DNA of 64,000 bases from Caulobacteraceae bacterium UBA3198 (GCA_002363865.1 DEWY01000015.1:186001-250000), one strand, 5' to 3'; positions 28,312 through 38,103 are shown, numbered from the stretch's first letter. Notes: generated by a model not told the origin, from the sequence alone. Program-made: numbers and translations.

Positions 28312-29480
28312 GCCTCGCTTCGACCCAGGATTTTCAGAACGGCCAGCGCGGCGGCCTCCGAGGGATCGGGGCCGCCGCGTCCCATTTTGACTAAGGCCTC
28401 ATCCTGGGCCGCTACCTGCGCCTCGCGCTTGTAAGGGTCGTCCAGTCGCAGGGCGACTTCACGAGCCAGGGCCGGACCATTGCAGTCCCCCTGGATCAGC
28501 TCGGGGGCCACGTAGTCCTGAGCGGCAATGTTGAACAGCGTCACATAGTCGGTTCGGATCAGCCGCTTGAGGATCGCGTAGGTCACCGGACCAAGCCGGT
28601 AGCCCACCACCATGGGCGCGCCGGCCAGGGCCAACTCTGTTGTCACAGTGCCCGAGCAGGCCAGGGCCACGGTGGCGGCTTTCATCGCCGAATGGCGGTC
28701 CGCCTCCCCTTCCACCACATGGGCCCGATAGGGCCATCCCGCCACGCGAGCCTTCACGATGTCGGCGACCGTCGAGGCGGCGGGCACGATCACCTGCAGG
28801 TCCGGGCGCGCCGCTTTCAGAAGCGCGACAGCGTCTTCGAAGGGTGGCATCACCCGCTCGATCTCACTGCGACGACTGCCCGGCAGAACGATCAGCACCG
28901 GCGCCTCCGGCGAGATGGCCAGCCGACGACGGAGCGCCATGGGATCGGCGTCGTTCAGGTCGAGGCTGAGGGTGCTGTTACCGACAAAGGTGGTGGGCAG
29001 CCCCACCTTTTCGAAGAAGGGGGCGTCGAAGGTGTGGATGGACAGCAGATGGTCCACCGTCTTGGCCAGCACCGCCGCGCGGCCGGGCCGGGAGGCCCAG
29101 ACCTGCGGCGCGACGTATTTGACGACGGGCAAATCGGGCGACTGCGCCTTCAGCCGCTGCGCGACCCGCAGGGTGAAGCCCCAGGAATCGATCAGGATCG
29201 CCAGGTCAGGCTGCTCCCGGCGCGCCAGGGCGGCCATCTCATCGGCCCGCCGCACGACACGTCGATAGGCGAGCAAGCCCTCGAGCAGCCCCAGGATCGA
29301 CAGCTCTGACATGTCGAAGGGACTGACCAGCCCCTCGGCGGTCATCCGCGCGCCCCCCAGGCCGACAAATCTGACTCCGTCTGGACCGAGGCGGCGCTTC
29401 AGGGCGGCCATCAGGCCGGCCCCGCGGTCATCTCCCGAAGCCTCTGCGGCGACCAGCATGATGCAGAGCGGCCGGCTCAT
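28308..29480 (-). CDS. lpxB: Lipid-A-disaccharide synthase
   Basis: 390 residues, GT-B-fold glycosyltransferase family 19. The N-terminus has IMLVAAEASGDDRGAGLM. The middle segments are YVAPQVWASRPGRAAVLAKTVDHLL, LIVLPGSRRSEIERVMPPF and the C-terminal ALACSGTVTTELALAGAPMVVGYR. It joins UDP-2,3-diacylglucosamine and lipid X to make the lipid A disaccharide at the inner face of the membrane. It is the last gene of the lpxD-fabZ-lpxA-lpxI-lpxB run and overlaps lpxI by 4 nt. Confidence 0.95.
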   Translation of the reverse strand: MSRPLCIMLVAAEASGDDRGAGLMAALKRRLGPDGVRFVGLGGARMTAEGLVSPFDMSELSILGLLEGLLAYRRVVRRADEMAALARREQPDLAILIDSWGFTLRVAQRLKAQSPDLPVVKYVAPQVWASRPGRAAVLAKTVDHLLSIHTFDAPFFEKVGLPTTFVGNSTLSLDLNDADPMALRRRLAISPEAPVLIVLPGSRRSEIERVMPPFEDAVALLKAARPDLQVIVPAASTVADIVKARVAGWPYRAHVVEGEADRHSAMKAATVALACSGTVTTELALAGAPMVVGYRLGPVTYAILKRLIRTDYVTLFNIAAQDYVAPELIQGDCNGPALAREVALRLDDPYKREAQVAAQDEALVKMGRGGPDPSEAAALAVLKILGRSEA

Positions 29481-30316
29481 GACGCCTCAGGATCGACGCC
29501 CAAGACGAAGAGACCGAGATCGTCGGCCATCTCGATCAGGGCGCTGCGGTCGAGCACCAGAAGGCGCCCCGCCTCCCCCACCACCCCGGCGAGGCCGGCC
29601 CGCGCCGCGCGCTGGATCGTGGCCAGGCCGATGGTGGGCAGATCAACCCGGGTCTCCTGGATGGGCTTCGGCGCCTTGGCCAGGACGCCGCGCAGGGCGT
29701 CAGGCGCCCCGCGTATGGCGCCCGGCAGTTCGGCGACCCGGCGCAGCATGGCGTCTGTGCCCTCCTGGGCCTCTACGGCGAGCACAAGTCCCTCGCAGAC
29801 CACGGTGCCCTGACCGATGTCCATGCGTCCCATCTCCCGGGCCACGTGCAGGGCGCGGGCGATATCGGCGTGGTGGCGAGGTTCGGGCGAGATGCGGCCC
29901 AGAACGCCCAGGGGCAGCCGCAGGTCACCCAGAGCCTCATCGGCGCCTTCGATCCGGAAGCCCTCCTTCTCGAACTCCTGCAGCAGCGCGCGCAGCAGGC
30001 CATCGTCCCCGTGACGGGCTGCGGCGATCAACCCAGGCAAGGCCTTCAGCCCCCTTACGTCAGGCCGCAGGGCGGCGAAGTCGGGGCGGTTCACCTGGCC
30101 GGCGAAGCAGATCGACTCGCAGCCCGCGCCTTGCAGCGCGCGCATGCACTTGCCCAGTTCGGCGATGCCGATATCGGCCCCGGGAAAGCCCGCCAGCTCA
30201 ACTCCGGCGAACCCCTTGAGACGCACGACGAACAGGGGCCGGCCGGCCTGCTGACAGGCTGTGGCGATCTCCACCGGAAGTCCGCCGCCGCCCGCGATCA
30301 GGCCGAGCCTGGACAA
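29477..30316 (-). CDS. lpxI: UDP-2,3-diacylglucosamine pyrophosphatase LpxI (DUF1009)
   Basis: 279 residues. The N-terminal segment begins LGLIAGGGGLPVEIATACQQ and the C-terminal domain has TDAMLRRVAELPG and VDLPTIGLATIQRAARAGLAG. These are typical of LpxI, the enzyme that replaces LpxH in alphaproteobacteria and was characterised in Caulobacter. It hydrolyses UDP-2,3-diacylglucosamine to lipid X and UMP. Its position between lpxA and lpxB completes the pathway on one transcript. It overlaps lpxB by 4 nt and follows lpxA by 4 nt. Confidence 0.94.
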   Translation of the reverse strand: MSRLGLIAGGGGLPVEIATACQQAGRPLFVVRLKGFAGVELAGFPGADIGIAELGKCMRALQGAGCESICFAGQVNRPDFAALRPDVRGLKALPGLIAAARHGDDGLLRALLQEFEKEGFRIEGADEALGDLRLPLGVLGRISPEPRHHADIARALHVAREMGRMDIGQGTVVCEGLVLAVEAQEGTDAMLRRVAELPGAIRGAPDALRGVLAKAPKPIQETRVDLPTIGLATIQRAARAGLAGVVGEAGRLLVLDRSALIEMADDLGLFVLGVDPEAS

Positions 30317-30320
30317 GATG

Positions 30321-31118
30321 CTAGACCTCCCGCTCCGGCAGACAGAGCGGCCGGTTGGCTTCGGCGCGGATGAAATCGATGATCTCCATCACCGGGGCGC
30401 TGTGGCCGAAGGTGGCCATGGCGTCATCGATCCGCTCCTGGAAGGTCCCCTCCTCCGCAAAAAGCAGGCGATAGGCTGAGCGGAGTTCGGCGATCATCTC
30501 GCGGGAAAAGTTCCGGCGCTTCAGTCCCACGAGGTTCAGCCCCTCGAGGTGGGCGTGATTGCCCCAGACGAGCCCGTAGGGGATGACGTCCTTGGTCACC
30601 GCGGCCAGGCCGCCGATGAAGGAATAGCGGCCGACCCGGCAGTGCTGGTGCACAGCGGCCAGGCCGCTGACCATGACGAAGTCGCCCACATCCACGTGAC
30701 CGCCCAGGGTCGCCGAATGGGCCAGAACGACATTGTCGCCCACCACGCAGTCGTGGCCCACATGACTGGTGGCCATGTACATGCCATCATCGCCAACCCG
30801 GGTGACGCCGCCGCCCTCGGGGGTGCCGATGTGCATGGTGACGTGCTCCCACAGCCGGTTACGATCTCCGATGATCAATTCGGTGGGCTCGCCCTTGTAT
30901 CCCGTGTGGTGGGGGGGACCGCCAAGATTGGCGAAGTTGCGCACGCTGCAGTCGGCGCCGATGGTCGTGTGGCCCTCGACCACCACATGGGACAGGAGCT
31001 CGGTCCGCGGGCCGATCTTCACATGCTCGCCGATGATGGAGTACGGCCCGATCTTGACGCTGTCGGCCAGCTCCGCGCCGGGGCTGACAATGGCTGTGGG
31101 GTGGATCTCGACCGTCAT
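30321..31118 (-). CDS. lpxA: UDP-N-acetylglucosamine O-acyltransferase
   Basis: 265 residues with left-handed beta-helix hexapeptide repeats, for example VEIHPTAIVSPGAELADSVKIGPYSIIGEH and THVGHDCVVGDNVVLAHSATLGGH. The catalytic His is in the GGPPHHTGYKGEPTELIIGDRN region. It adds the first 3-hydroxyacyl chain to UDP-GlcNAc in lipid A synthesis. The YGLVWGNHAHLEGLNLVGLKRR segment near the C-terminus is characteristic of LpxA. It overlaps fabZ by 4 nt. Confidence 0.96.
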   Translation of the reverse strand: MTVEIHPTAIVSPGAELADSVKIGPYSIIGEHVKIGPRTELLSHVVVEGHTTIGADCSVRNFANLGGPPHHTGYKGEPTELIIGDRNRLWEHVTMHIGTPEGGGVTRVGDDGMYMATSHVGHDCVVGDNVVLAHSATLGGHVDVGDFVMVSGLAAVHQHCRVGRYSFIGGLAAVTKDVIPYGLVWGNHAHLEGLNLVGLKRRNFSREMIAELRSAYRLLFAEEGTFQERIDDAMATFGHSAPVMEIIDFIRAEANRPLCLPEREV

Positions 31119-31588
31119 TGGGTGGCCACCACCATCGCGGCGAACTCGGCCTCAGCGGCCACCTTGTCGCCCACCATGGCCTGGCCCTTGAACTTGAACA
31201 GGTCTCCCCGATGCTTGACCACCTCGACCGGCATCCGCAGCACATCCCCAGGACGCACCGGCTGGCGGAAGCGGCAGTTGTCCAGGGAGATGAACAGGAT
31301 GGTCTTGCCGGCCACGTCCACATCCAGGGACTTGGACATCAGCACGGCTCCGGTCTGGGCCAGGGCTTCGACGATCAGGACACCCGGCATGACCGGATAC
31401 TCCGGGAAATGGCCCGCGAAGAAGGGCTCATTGAAGGTCACGCACTTGATCCCGACGATCGACTCGCTGGGCTTGTAGTCCTCCGCCCGGTCGACCAGCA
31501 GGAAGGGATAGCGGTGGGGGATCCGTCGAAGGACCTCGGTGATATCGATCTCGGTGGGGTTCTCATTCACCGGCGCTTTGCGGCTCAT
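31115..31588 (-). CDS. fabZ: (3R)-hydroxyacyl-ACP dehydratase FabZ
   Basis: 157 residues with the hot-dog fold. The catalytic His60 is in AGHFPEYPVMPGVL and Glu74 in LIVEALAQTGA. The N-terminal ITEVLRRIPHRYPFLLVDR and C-terminal FKFKGQAMVGDKVAAEAEF are standard. It dehydrates 3-hydroxyacyl-ACP in fatty acid elongation and competes with LpxA and LpxD for substrate, so its place between them balances membrane lipids. The frame is open upstream, but the ATG at 31588 fits the family and the 4-nt overlap with lpxD. Confidence 0.95.
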   Translation of the reverse strand: MSRKAPVNENPTEIDITEVLRRIPHRYPFLLVDRAEDYKPSESIVGIKCVTFNEPFFAGHFPEYPVMPGVLIVEALAQTGAVLMSKSLDVDVAGKTILFISLDNCRFRQPVRPGDVLRMPVEVVKHRGDLFKFKGQAMVGDKVAAEAEFAAMVVATQ

Positions 31589-32607
31589 GCGCCTGCTCCA
31601 TCTCCGCGACGCGTCGCCATCCTCGATAGCCACGCCACTTCGCGCATCCATTTCTTGATTGGTCGGGCGGGGAAACCGCCCCAGGTCTCGCCCGCGGGAA
31701 TGTCCTTCATGACGCCGGCGGCCGCGGCCACCCGGGCGCCCTCACCGATGATCAGATGGTCGGCCACGCCTGCGCGGCCGCCAAACTGAACGCCATCACC
31801 GACCACCACGCTGCCCGATATGCCCGTCTGGGCGGCGATTGCGCAATTGCGGCCGATGCGGACGTTGTGGGCGATCTGGACCATGTTGTCGATCTTGGTG
31901 TTCTCGCCGATGACAGTGTCCTCATAGGCGCCGCGATCAATGCAAACGCCGGCCCCCACAGTCACGCCATCCTGCAGGATGACGCGGCCAAGCTGGGGAA
32001 TATCCATCAGACCGCCCGCGCCCACGGTGGCGCCGAATCCGGCCTCCCCGATCATGGCGCCGGCGAAGACCTTCACCCGGTCTCCCAGCAGGGCGAAATT
32101 GACGGTCGCCCGGGCCCCGATTTCACACTGACGGCCGATGGCGACGCCCGGCCCGATCACCGCGCCCGCGCCAATCACCGAACCGGCGCCAATCTGAGCG
32201 CCGTCGCCGATCACCGCCCCAGGCTCAATCCGCACGTCGGGCTCGATCTCCGCCTTGGCCGAAACCATGACGTCCGCCGCACTCCGCCGGGGCCGGTGGA
32301 GCGCCAGGCTCGCCAGGGCGTACCCCGCCTGGGGCGAGGCGATCAGTAAGGCGACACAGCCTTTGCGGACAGCCTGGGCCTGACGCGGATGAACGAAGCA
32401 GGCGCTCGCCTGGATGTCCGCCAGCTCAGCGGCCCGACGATGGTCGGAGAGAAAGGTCACTGACCCCGCCTGAGCGCGGCCGAGCACGGCGACCCCTTTG
32501 ATCTCCACGGAAGGATCAGCGCCGGGCGCCAGCTCAGCGCCGGTCAGCTCGGCGAGGCGGGAAACACGAAGGGGACCGAGGTCCTCAAAGAAGCGCGGGT
32601 CAGGCAT
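31585..32607 (-). CDS. lpxD: UDP-3-O-acyl-glucosamine N-acyltransferase
   Basis: 340 residues: an N-terminal uridine-binding domain (about 1-100, including VTFLSDHRRAAELADIQASA) followed by hexapeptide-repeat beta-helix (PGAVIGDGAQIGAGSVIGAG). A C-terminal segment follows with the catalytic-His region IDNMVQIAHNVRIG and the GISGSVVVGDGVQFGGRAG stretch. It adds the second, N-linked hydroxyacyl chain of lipid A. It follows the ompH-like gene by 44 nt and overlaps fabZ by 4 nt. Confidence 0.95.
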   Translation of the reverse strand: MPDPRFFEDLGPLRVSRLAELTGAELAPGADPSVEIKGVAVLGRAQAGSVTFLSDHRRAAELADIQASACFVHPRQAQAVRKGCVALLIASPQAGYALASLALHRPRRSAADVMVSAKAEIEPDVRIEPGAVIGDGAQIGAGSVIGAGAVIGPGVAIGRQCEIGARATVNFALLGDRVKVFAGAMIGEAGFGATVGAGGLMDIPQLGRVILQDGVTVGAGVCIDRGAYEDTVIGENTKIDNMVQIAHNVRIGRNCAIAAQTGISGSVVVGDGVQFGGRAGVADHLIIGEGARVAAAAGVMKDIPAGETWGGFPARPIKKWMREVAWLSRMATRRGDGAGA

Positions 32608-32651
32608 ATGGATTCCAGGCGCAACCCGCGCCCCTTGGGCGAGTCGCTGGC

Positions 32652-33269
32652 TTACCTAGTCTGGGCGCCGACGGCCTGCTGGTCCAGACGTTCACGGTCG
32701 AAAGCGAACTGGGTGATCTTGGCGTTCAGCGCCGTGACAACCGCAGCGGTGACGTCCATCTGCGGGTTGGACAGCAGCAGGGCGTCGCGATTGATCAGCA
32801 TGGCGCACTGGCGCTGCTGATAGACCTGACGGATCAGCGGCTCCATTTCCTGACCGACGCGGGCGATGGCCTTCTGCTGGGTCACGGCCAGTTCGCGTTC
32901 GCGCAGGGTCGCCTTGCGCTGGAAGGCGTTGACCCGCACCTGCAGATCGGCCCGGCGCTTGTCGAAGGCGTCCTGGCTGAGGCTGGCGCGGCCGGTCTCG
33001 ATGGCCTGGGCCTCATTGGTGATGGCGGTCTCTTCGCCCTTCAGCTCGGCCTCCACCTGAGTGGCGATCTGCTGCAGCCGGGTCTGGACGTACTGGCCGA
33101 CGGTGGAGCCGCCGATAGCGTTATCGAGCGACATCACACAGACCCCCGCAATGGCGGCGCCGTGGGAGACCTGCGGGGCGGCGGGCGCCTGCTGGGCCTG
33201 CGCGCCCGGGGCGAGCGCGAGCGCGAACACCGCGGCGGAGAGGCCGGCGGCGAGGGTTTTGGTGGTCAT
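32652..33269 (-). CDS. OmpH/Skp-family periplasmic chaperone
   Basis: 205 residues with a signal peptide (about 1-25, MTTKTLAAGLSAAVFALALA...AQA). A long helical, Gln/Glu/Arg-rich region follows (about 70-165), forming the coiled-coil tentacles of Skp-type trimers. The position directly after bamA (4-nt gap) and before lpxD is the conserved Skp locus. Such chaperones hold unfolded outer-membrane proteins on their way to the BAM complex. Sequence identity within this family is low, so the call leans on composition, export signal and synteny. Confidence 0.88.
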   Translation of the reverse strand: MTTKTLAAGLSAAVFALALAPGAQAQQAPAAPQVSHGAAIAGVCVMSLDNAIGGSTVGQYVQTRLQQIATQVEAELKGEETAITNEAQAIETGRASLSQDAFDKRRADLQVRVNAFQRKATLRERELAVTQQKAIARVGQEMEPLIRQVYQQRQCAMLINRDALLLSNPQMDVTAAVVTALNAKITQFAFDRERLDQQAVGAQTR

Positions 33270-33273
33270 GAAA

Positions 33274-35628
33274 TCAGAACCTAGTTGAGGTGGAGAACCG
33301 GAAGGTTTCGGTCTTATCGTAATCTTCTTTGGCCAAAACTTGGCTGAAGTCGAAACGGATCGGACCCATGGGCGAGCGCCAGAAGATGCTGACGCCCGCA
33401 GACGCCCGCAGAGAGAGGTCGTCGACGATGTTGGGATCGACGGCCCCGGCGACGGTGAGCTTATCCTCATCGTCCAGCATACCCAAGGTGCCGAAGTCGG
33501 AGAAGAGCGCAGCCTTCACCCCATATTGCTCGGGCAGGAAGGTCGGCACGGTCAATTCCACCGAACCGATGGCGTAGGCCTTGCCCCCCAGGGCGTCGCC
33601 GCGAGCGGAGTTGAGGTCGCGGGCGCCGATGCCGGCGGTTTCAAAGCCCCGGAAGCTGTTGCCGCCCTTGTAGAAGCGCTCATTGATCCGGACGGTGTCG
33701 CCGTTCCAGCCGTCCACATAGCCCGCAGAGCCGGTGGCGCTGAGGATGAAGCTCGGTGAGAAGCCGTAATAGATGCCGCCTTCGACCTCGGTCTTGAGAT
33801 AGTTCACGTCCCCGCCGACGCCCGCCAGATCCTGGTTCAGCGCGGTGTAGAACCCGCGGGTCGGGTTGATCGGGTCGTTGCGGCGGTCAAGGCGCACGCC
33901 GTAGCCCACCAGGGAGGTCGTGTAGGCCCCGCGCTGCTGGCAGAGCGAGATGGAGACGACCGCAGCATTGGGGTCGCAGAAGGAGGCCGGGATCTCGACC
34001 TCATCCCGACGCAGTGTGTAGCGGGCCGAGGCTCGCGCATTCAGAGTCAGGGGGAAGCCCAGACGCACGCCGCCGCCGATGGTGTTTGTGCGATAGGCCG
34101 AATAGTCGGTCAGGTCGTAGCGATAGGAGTAGAGGTCTACGCCGGCGCCTAGATCGCGCCCCATGAAGCGCGGCTCGGTGAACGAGAAGTCCACCTGCTG
34201 ACGAAGCGAGCCCACAGAAACCCGGGCCCTGACGTTCTGGCCGCGACCGCGGAAGTTGCGCTCGGTGACGCCGAGATCGAGGATCAGCTGGTCCACCGAG
34301 CTGTAGCCGGCGCTGAAGGACAGTTCGCCCGTCGGCTGCTCCTCGACCTGGACCTGCAGGCCCGTGCGGTCAGGAGCCGAACCCGGGACCTCCTCGATGG
34401 TCACGTCTTTGAAGAAGCCCAGCGCCCGGATCCGATTGCGCGAGCGATCCACGAGCACCCGGTTGTAGGCGTCGCCCTCGGCTAGGTTCATTTCCCGGCG
34501 AACCACATAGTCCAGGGTGCGGGTGTTACCGATGATGTCGATACGTTCGACATAGACCCGCGGCCCTTCATTGACCTGGAAGGTCACATCGACCGTGCGG
34601 GTCTCGCGGTTGGGAGTGTAGCGCGGGCGAACATCCACAAAGGCGAACCCCGCCGCGCCGGCGGCGAAGGTCAGGGTGTCGGTGGCCTGTTCGATCCGCT
34701 CGTCCTGATAGATTTGCCCCTCACGGATCGGCAGGATCTGGACCAGGGTTTCCTTGTTCAGCTTTTCGAGCTCGGTCGCGACCTCGACATTCCCGAACTT
34801 GTACTCAGGCCCCTCCTCCACCGTATAGGTGACGACGAAGCCGTTCTTGTCGGGGGACAGCTCGGCGATGGCCGAGACGACGCGGAAGTCGTAGAAGCCA
34901 CGGTTCCGATAGTGCTCGCGCAGCTGTTCCTTATCGTATTCAAGGCGATCGGGATCATAGTTCGCATTGCTGCTGAACAGCTTGTACCAGGCGCTCTGTT
35001 CGGTCACGACCACGTCGCGGAGGTCGTTGTCCGAAAACTCCACATTGCCGATGAAGTTGGTGCGCAGCACGCCGCTCTTGGCGCCCTCGTCGATCTCAAA
35101 GATGACGTCGACGCGCTTCTGGGGCAGCTCGACGATCTTCGGCGTCACATTGGCCGAGATCCGTCCGGAGCGCCGATAGAGCTCCACAATCCGCTGGACG
35201 TCCTGCTGGATGCGCGCCCGGGTGAAGATGCCGCGCGGCCGCAGGGTGACCTCGTCGCGAAGCTTGTCTTCCTTCAGGCCGCGGTTCCCCTCGAAGATGA
35301 CGCGGTTGATGATGGGGTTCTCCACCACCTCGACGATCACCTCACCGCCCACCGCGCTGATCCGGACATCTGCGAACAGATCCGTGCGGTAGAGCGCCTT
35401 CAGCGCCAGGTCGAGCTGGGCGGCGTCCACCCGGTCGCCGGGCTGGATGGGCAGGTAGGACAAGACGGTCGCCTGCTCGATCCGCTCATTGCCGCGGACC
35501 GCAATGCGCTGGACCACCTCGGCCTGGGCCTGGGCGAGCGCCGCCGTCGGCGCCGTGAGCGCCGTCGAGGAGAACAGCAGGGCGAAGCCGGAAGCGAGCG
35601 CAGCGCTACGAGCGCGAGATCTTTGCAT
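33274..35628 (-). CDS. bamA: Outer membrane protein assembly factor BamA
   Basis: 784 residues. A signal peptide (about 1-33) is followed by five POTRA repeats (about 35-440, beginning VVQRIAVRGNERIEQATVLSYL). A 16-stranded barrel follows, closing with a C-terminal aromatic residue (RFSTSTRF). The conserved loop-6 VRGF-type motif appears as SFRGFETAGIG. BamA is the channel-forming core of the machine that inserts beta-barrel proteins in the outer membrane. It lies between mmpA (30-nt gap) and the ompH-like gene (4-nt gap), the usual order. Confidence 0.96.
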   Translation of the reverse strand: MQRSRARSAALASGFALLFSSTALTAPTAALAQAQAEVVQRIAVRGNERIEQATVLSYLPIQPGDRVDAAQLDLALKALYRTDLFADVRISAVGGEVIVEVVENPIINRVIFEGNRGLKEDKLRDEVTLRPRGIFTRARIQQDVQRIVELYRRSGRISANVTPKIVELPQKRVDVIFEIDEGAKSGVLRTNFIGNVEFSDNDLRDVVVTEQSAWYKLFSSNANYDPDRLEYDKEQLREHYRNRGFYDFRVVSAIAELSPDKNGFVVTYTVEEGPEYKFGNVEVATELEKLNKETLVQILPIREGQIYQDERIEQATDTLTFAAGAAGFAFVDVRPRYTPNRETRTVDVTFQVNEGPRVYVERIDIIGNTRTLDYVVRREMNLAEGDAYNRVLVDRSRNRIRALGFFKDVTIEEVPGSAPDRTGLQVQVEEQPTGELSFSAGYSSVDQLILDLGVTERNFRGRGQNVRARVSVGSLRQQVDFSFTEPRFMGRDLGAGVDLYSYRYDLTDYSAYRTNTIGGGVRLGFPLTLNARASARYTLRRDEVEIPASFCDPNAAVVSISLCQQRGAYTTSLVGYGVRLDRRNDPINPTRGFYTALNQDLAGVGGDVNYLKTEVEGGIYYGFSPSFILSATGSAGYVDGWNGDTVRINERFYKGGNSFRGFETAGIGARDLNSARGDALGGKAYAIGSVELTVPTFLPEQYGVKAALFSDFGTLGMLDDEDKLTVAGAVDPNIVDDLSLRASAGVSIFWRSPMGPIRFDFSQVLAKEDYDKTETFRFSTSTRF

Positions 35629-35658
35629 CTGATCAGCCGTAAAGGGAGGAAGGCGAGC

Positions 35659-36876
35659 CTAGGAAATCAGGCCGCCGAGAAATTTGAACACGCGCAGTTG
35701 CTGCAGATCGTTCCAGGTGGCGAACAACATCAATCCGAGCAGCAGCGCAAGGCCCACACGATATCCTGCCGCCTGAACCTTGGCCGCAAGAGGGCGCCGC
35801 GCCACAGCTTCGTAGGCGTAGAAGACCAGGTGACCGCCGTCGAGCACCGGCACGGGCAGCAGGTTCATGAACCCGATGCCCACCGACAGCACTGCGGTCA
35901 GCCCCAGCAGCGCCACGCCGCTGCCGAGCAGCATGGAGCCCGCATCCGGGGCGCCCTGGGCGCCGGACTGGGCCACCTGGCCTGACGCCTGGGCGATCCG
36001 CAGGGGCCCGCCCAGCTGATCGGCGCTTTCCCGGCCGGTCACCACCCGGCCCAGATAATAGACTGTCGTACTCAGGACCCGCCAGGTGCGCTCCACCCCG
36101 CCGGCCACTGCCTCGAGGGGGCCATAGCGGCGGACGGTGCGCTCGCCCACCTGGGCGGGGCTAGCGATGCCCAGGACGCCGATCTTCTGTTCTCCGCCCA
36201 TCCGGTCAGAAACCAGCCGCCGTTCTGGGGTGGCCGTCAGAGAGACCAATTGACCGCCCCGGTCGACCACGAAGCTGGTCGGGGCGTTAGAACGCACGGC
36301 GATGATCTGCTGCAGATCGAAGAAGTTGTCGATCTCCTGGCCATTGGCCCGCACCACCACGTCGTCCACAGCAAAGCCGGCGCGGGCCGCGGGGCTGTCC
36401 GGCTGGACGGCGGCCACCCGGGCCGGGATGACCGTCTCCCCGACCGCCATCAACAGGGCGGCGAACAGCACGATGGCCAGCACGAAGTTGGCCAACGGCC
36501 CGGCGGCGGTGATGAAGGCCCGCTGCCACACCGGCTTGAAGTGGAAATAGCGACTGGCGGCGCCAGAGCCCTGCTCGGCCTCGATCCGCTGCCGCAAGGC
36601 TTCCAGATTCTCGTGATCGGGCACGCTGGCGGCGTTCTCGTCGCCGGAGAACTTCACATAGCCCCCCAACGGGATCCAGCCGACCCGCCATTCCACGCCC
36701 TGACGGTCGCGCCAGCCGAACACCTTGCGGCCAAAGCCGATGGAGAACTGGTCAATGGCCACGCCGCAGGCGCGGGCCGCCCAGTAGTGTCCCAGTTCAT
36801 GAATGGTCACCACAACGGTGAGCACCAGCAGGAACGGGATGATGTAGCCCAGGGCCGTCTGCAGGAAGTCGATCAT
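35659..36876 (-). CDS. mmpA: Site-2 intramembrane metalloprotease (RseP/MmpA)
   Basis: 405 residues. The zinc site is HELGH at 26-30 in the first membrane helix and the third ligand is in LLPVPVLDGGHLVF near the C-terminus. One PDZ domain (about 125-210, RVAAVQPDSPAARAGFAVDDVVVRANG) sits between. RseP cleaves anti-sigma factors; the Caulobacter orthologue MmpA cleaves PodJ during polar development. Four membrane spans are expected. Substrates here are inferred from the family. It lies between dxr and bamA. Confidence 0.93.
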   Translation of the reverse strand: MIDFLQTALGYIIPFLLVLTVVVTIHELGHYWAARACGVAIDQFSIGFGRKVFGWRDRQGVEWRVGWIPLGGYVKFSGDENAASVPDHENLEALRQRIEAEQGSGAASRYFHFKPVWQRAFITAAGPLANFVLAIVLFAALLMAVGETVIPARVAAVQPDSPAARAGFAVDDVVVRANGQEIDNFFDLQQIIAVRSNAPTSFVVDRGGQLVSLTATPERRLVSDRMGGEQKIGVLGIASPAQVGERTVRRYGPLEAVAGGVERTWRVLSTTVYYLGRVVTGRESADQLGGPLRIAQASGQVAQSGAQGAPDAGSMLLGSGVALLGLTAVLSVGIGFMNLLPVPVLDGGHLVFYAYEAVARRPLAAKVQAAGYRVGLALLLGLMLFATWNDLQQLRVFKFLGGLIS

Positions 36877-36891
36877 CGGGTAGGGCTGCTC

Positions 36892-38103
36892 CTATGGGGC
36901 CTGGCGTGAGCCAGAAAGCCCGGCCGTAACGGCCGAGGCGATGCGCCGGGCCGCGGCATCTGTCTCCCGGGCTGATTCCAAGGCGTCTTCGCCCCCCCCG
37001 CCGGCGAGGTCTCCTGTGCGATCCAATCGCTCCAGGGTCTCCGCAACCGTGGCCGCAATATCGAGAAAGCCGATCTTGCGGTCAAGGAAGGCGGCCACGG
37101 CGACCTCATTGGCGGCGTTGAGGGCGCCTGGCGCAGCCCCGCCGGCCGCGAGGGCGGCCTTGGCCAGACCGAGGGCGGGAAACTTTTCAAGGTCCGGCTC
37201 CTCGAAGGTGAGCGGCCCAGACTTGACCAGGTCGAGGCGCGGCGCCGGCCACGGGAGTCGGTCGGGCCAGGCATAGGCGCAGGCGATGGGCGCGCGCATA
37301 TCCGGCGGCCCAAGCTGCGCCAGGGTCGACCCGTCGGCGTACTCCACCATCGAGTGAATGATCTGCTGATGGTGGATCAAGACCTCAAGGCGCTCCGGCG
37401 GCATGGCGAACAGATAGGCGGCCTCGATGATCTCAAGCCCCTTGTTCATCATGGAGGCTGAATCGACCGAAATCTTGGCGCCCATGGAAAAGTTCGGATG
37501 GGCGACGGCCTGCTCGGGCGTGGCGTGCGCCATCTGGGCCTGGGTCCAGGTCCGGAAGGGCCCTCCTGACGAGGTGAGAATCACGCGGGAGACCTGCGCA
37601 TTGGCCCGGGAATCGAACACCTGGAAGATTGCCGAGTGCTCGGAATCCACCGGGATAATGGCGCCGCCGGCGAGCTTGGCGGTGCGCAGCAGGCCGGGAC
37701 CTCCACAGACCAGGCTCTCCTTGTTCGCCAGCGCAACGACCGCCCCGGATTTCGCCGCGGCGAGGGTCGGAGCCAGACCCGCAAATCCGACGATGGCCGA
37801 CATCACCCATTGAGCGTCTGCGGACGCTAGATCCGCGATCGCGCCGGCGCCGGCGGCGGCCTTCACGCCGGAGCCTTTGAGTCGGTCCCGCAGTTCCGGC
37901 AGGCCGGCCTCGTCCTCGATCACCGCGATCTCCGGGCGCCAGCGCAGGGCCTGTTCGGCCAGGCGCGCGACGTTGCGCCCGCCCGTCAGTCCGACGACCT
38001 CGACCTCGACCTTGGCCAGATCGAACAGGTCCAGGGTCGACATGCCGACCGAGCCGGTGGCGCCGAGGACGGTGACCTTCCGCGGCAGGACGTGGGCGTT
38101 CAT
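36892..38103 (-). CDS. dxr: 1-deoxy-D-xylulose 5-phosphate reductoisomerase
   Basis: 403 residues. The NADPH motif is VTVLGATGSVGMSTLDL (about 10-26). The metal and substrate region contains ALANKESLVCGG, IPVDSEHSAIFQ, ILTSSGGPFR and FSMGAKISVDSASMMNKGLE. It converts DXP to MEP, the committed step of non-mevalonate isoprenoid synthesis. Isoprenoids feed UppS two genes downstream. The C-terminus carries a short Gly/Glu/Asp-rich insertion. It overlaps the cdsA stop by 4 nt. Confidence 0.96.
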   Translation of the reverse strand: MNAHVLPRKVTVLGATGSVGMSTLDLFDLAKVEVEVVGLTGGRNVARLAEQALRWRPEIAVIEDEAGLPELRDRLKGSGVKAAAGAGAIADLASADAQWVMSAIVGFAGLAPTLAAAKSGAVVALANKESLVCGGPGLLRTAKLAGGAIIPVDSEHSAIFQVFDSRANAQVSRVILTSSGGPFRTWTQAQMAHATPEQAVAHPNFSMGAKISVDSASMMNKGLEIIEAAYLFAMPPERLEVLIHHQQIIHSMVEYADGSTLAQLGPPDMRAPIACAYAWPDRLPWPAPRLDLVKSGPLTFEEPDLEKFPALGLAKAALAAGGAAPGALNAANEVAVAAFLDRKIGFLDIAATVAETLERLDRTGDLAGGGGEDALESARETDAAARRIASAVTAGLSGSRQAP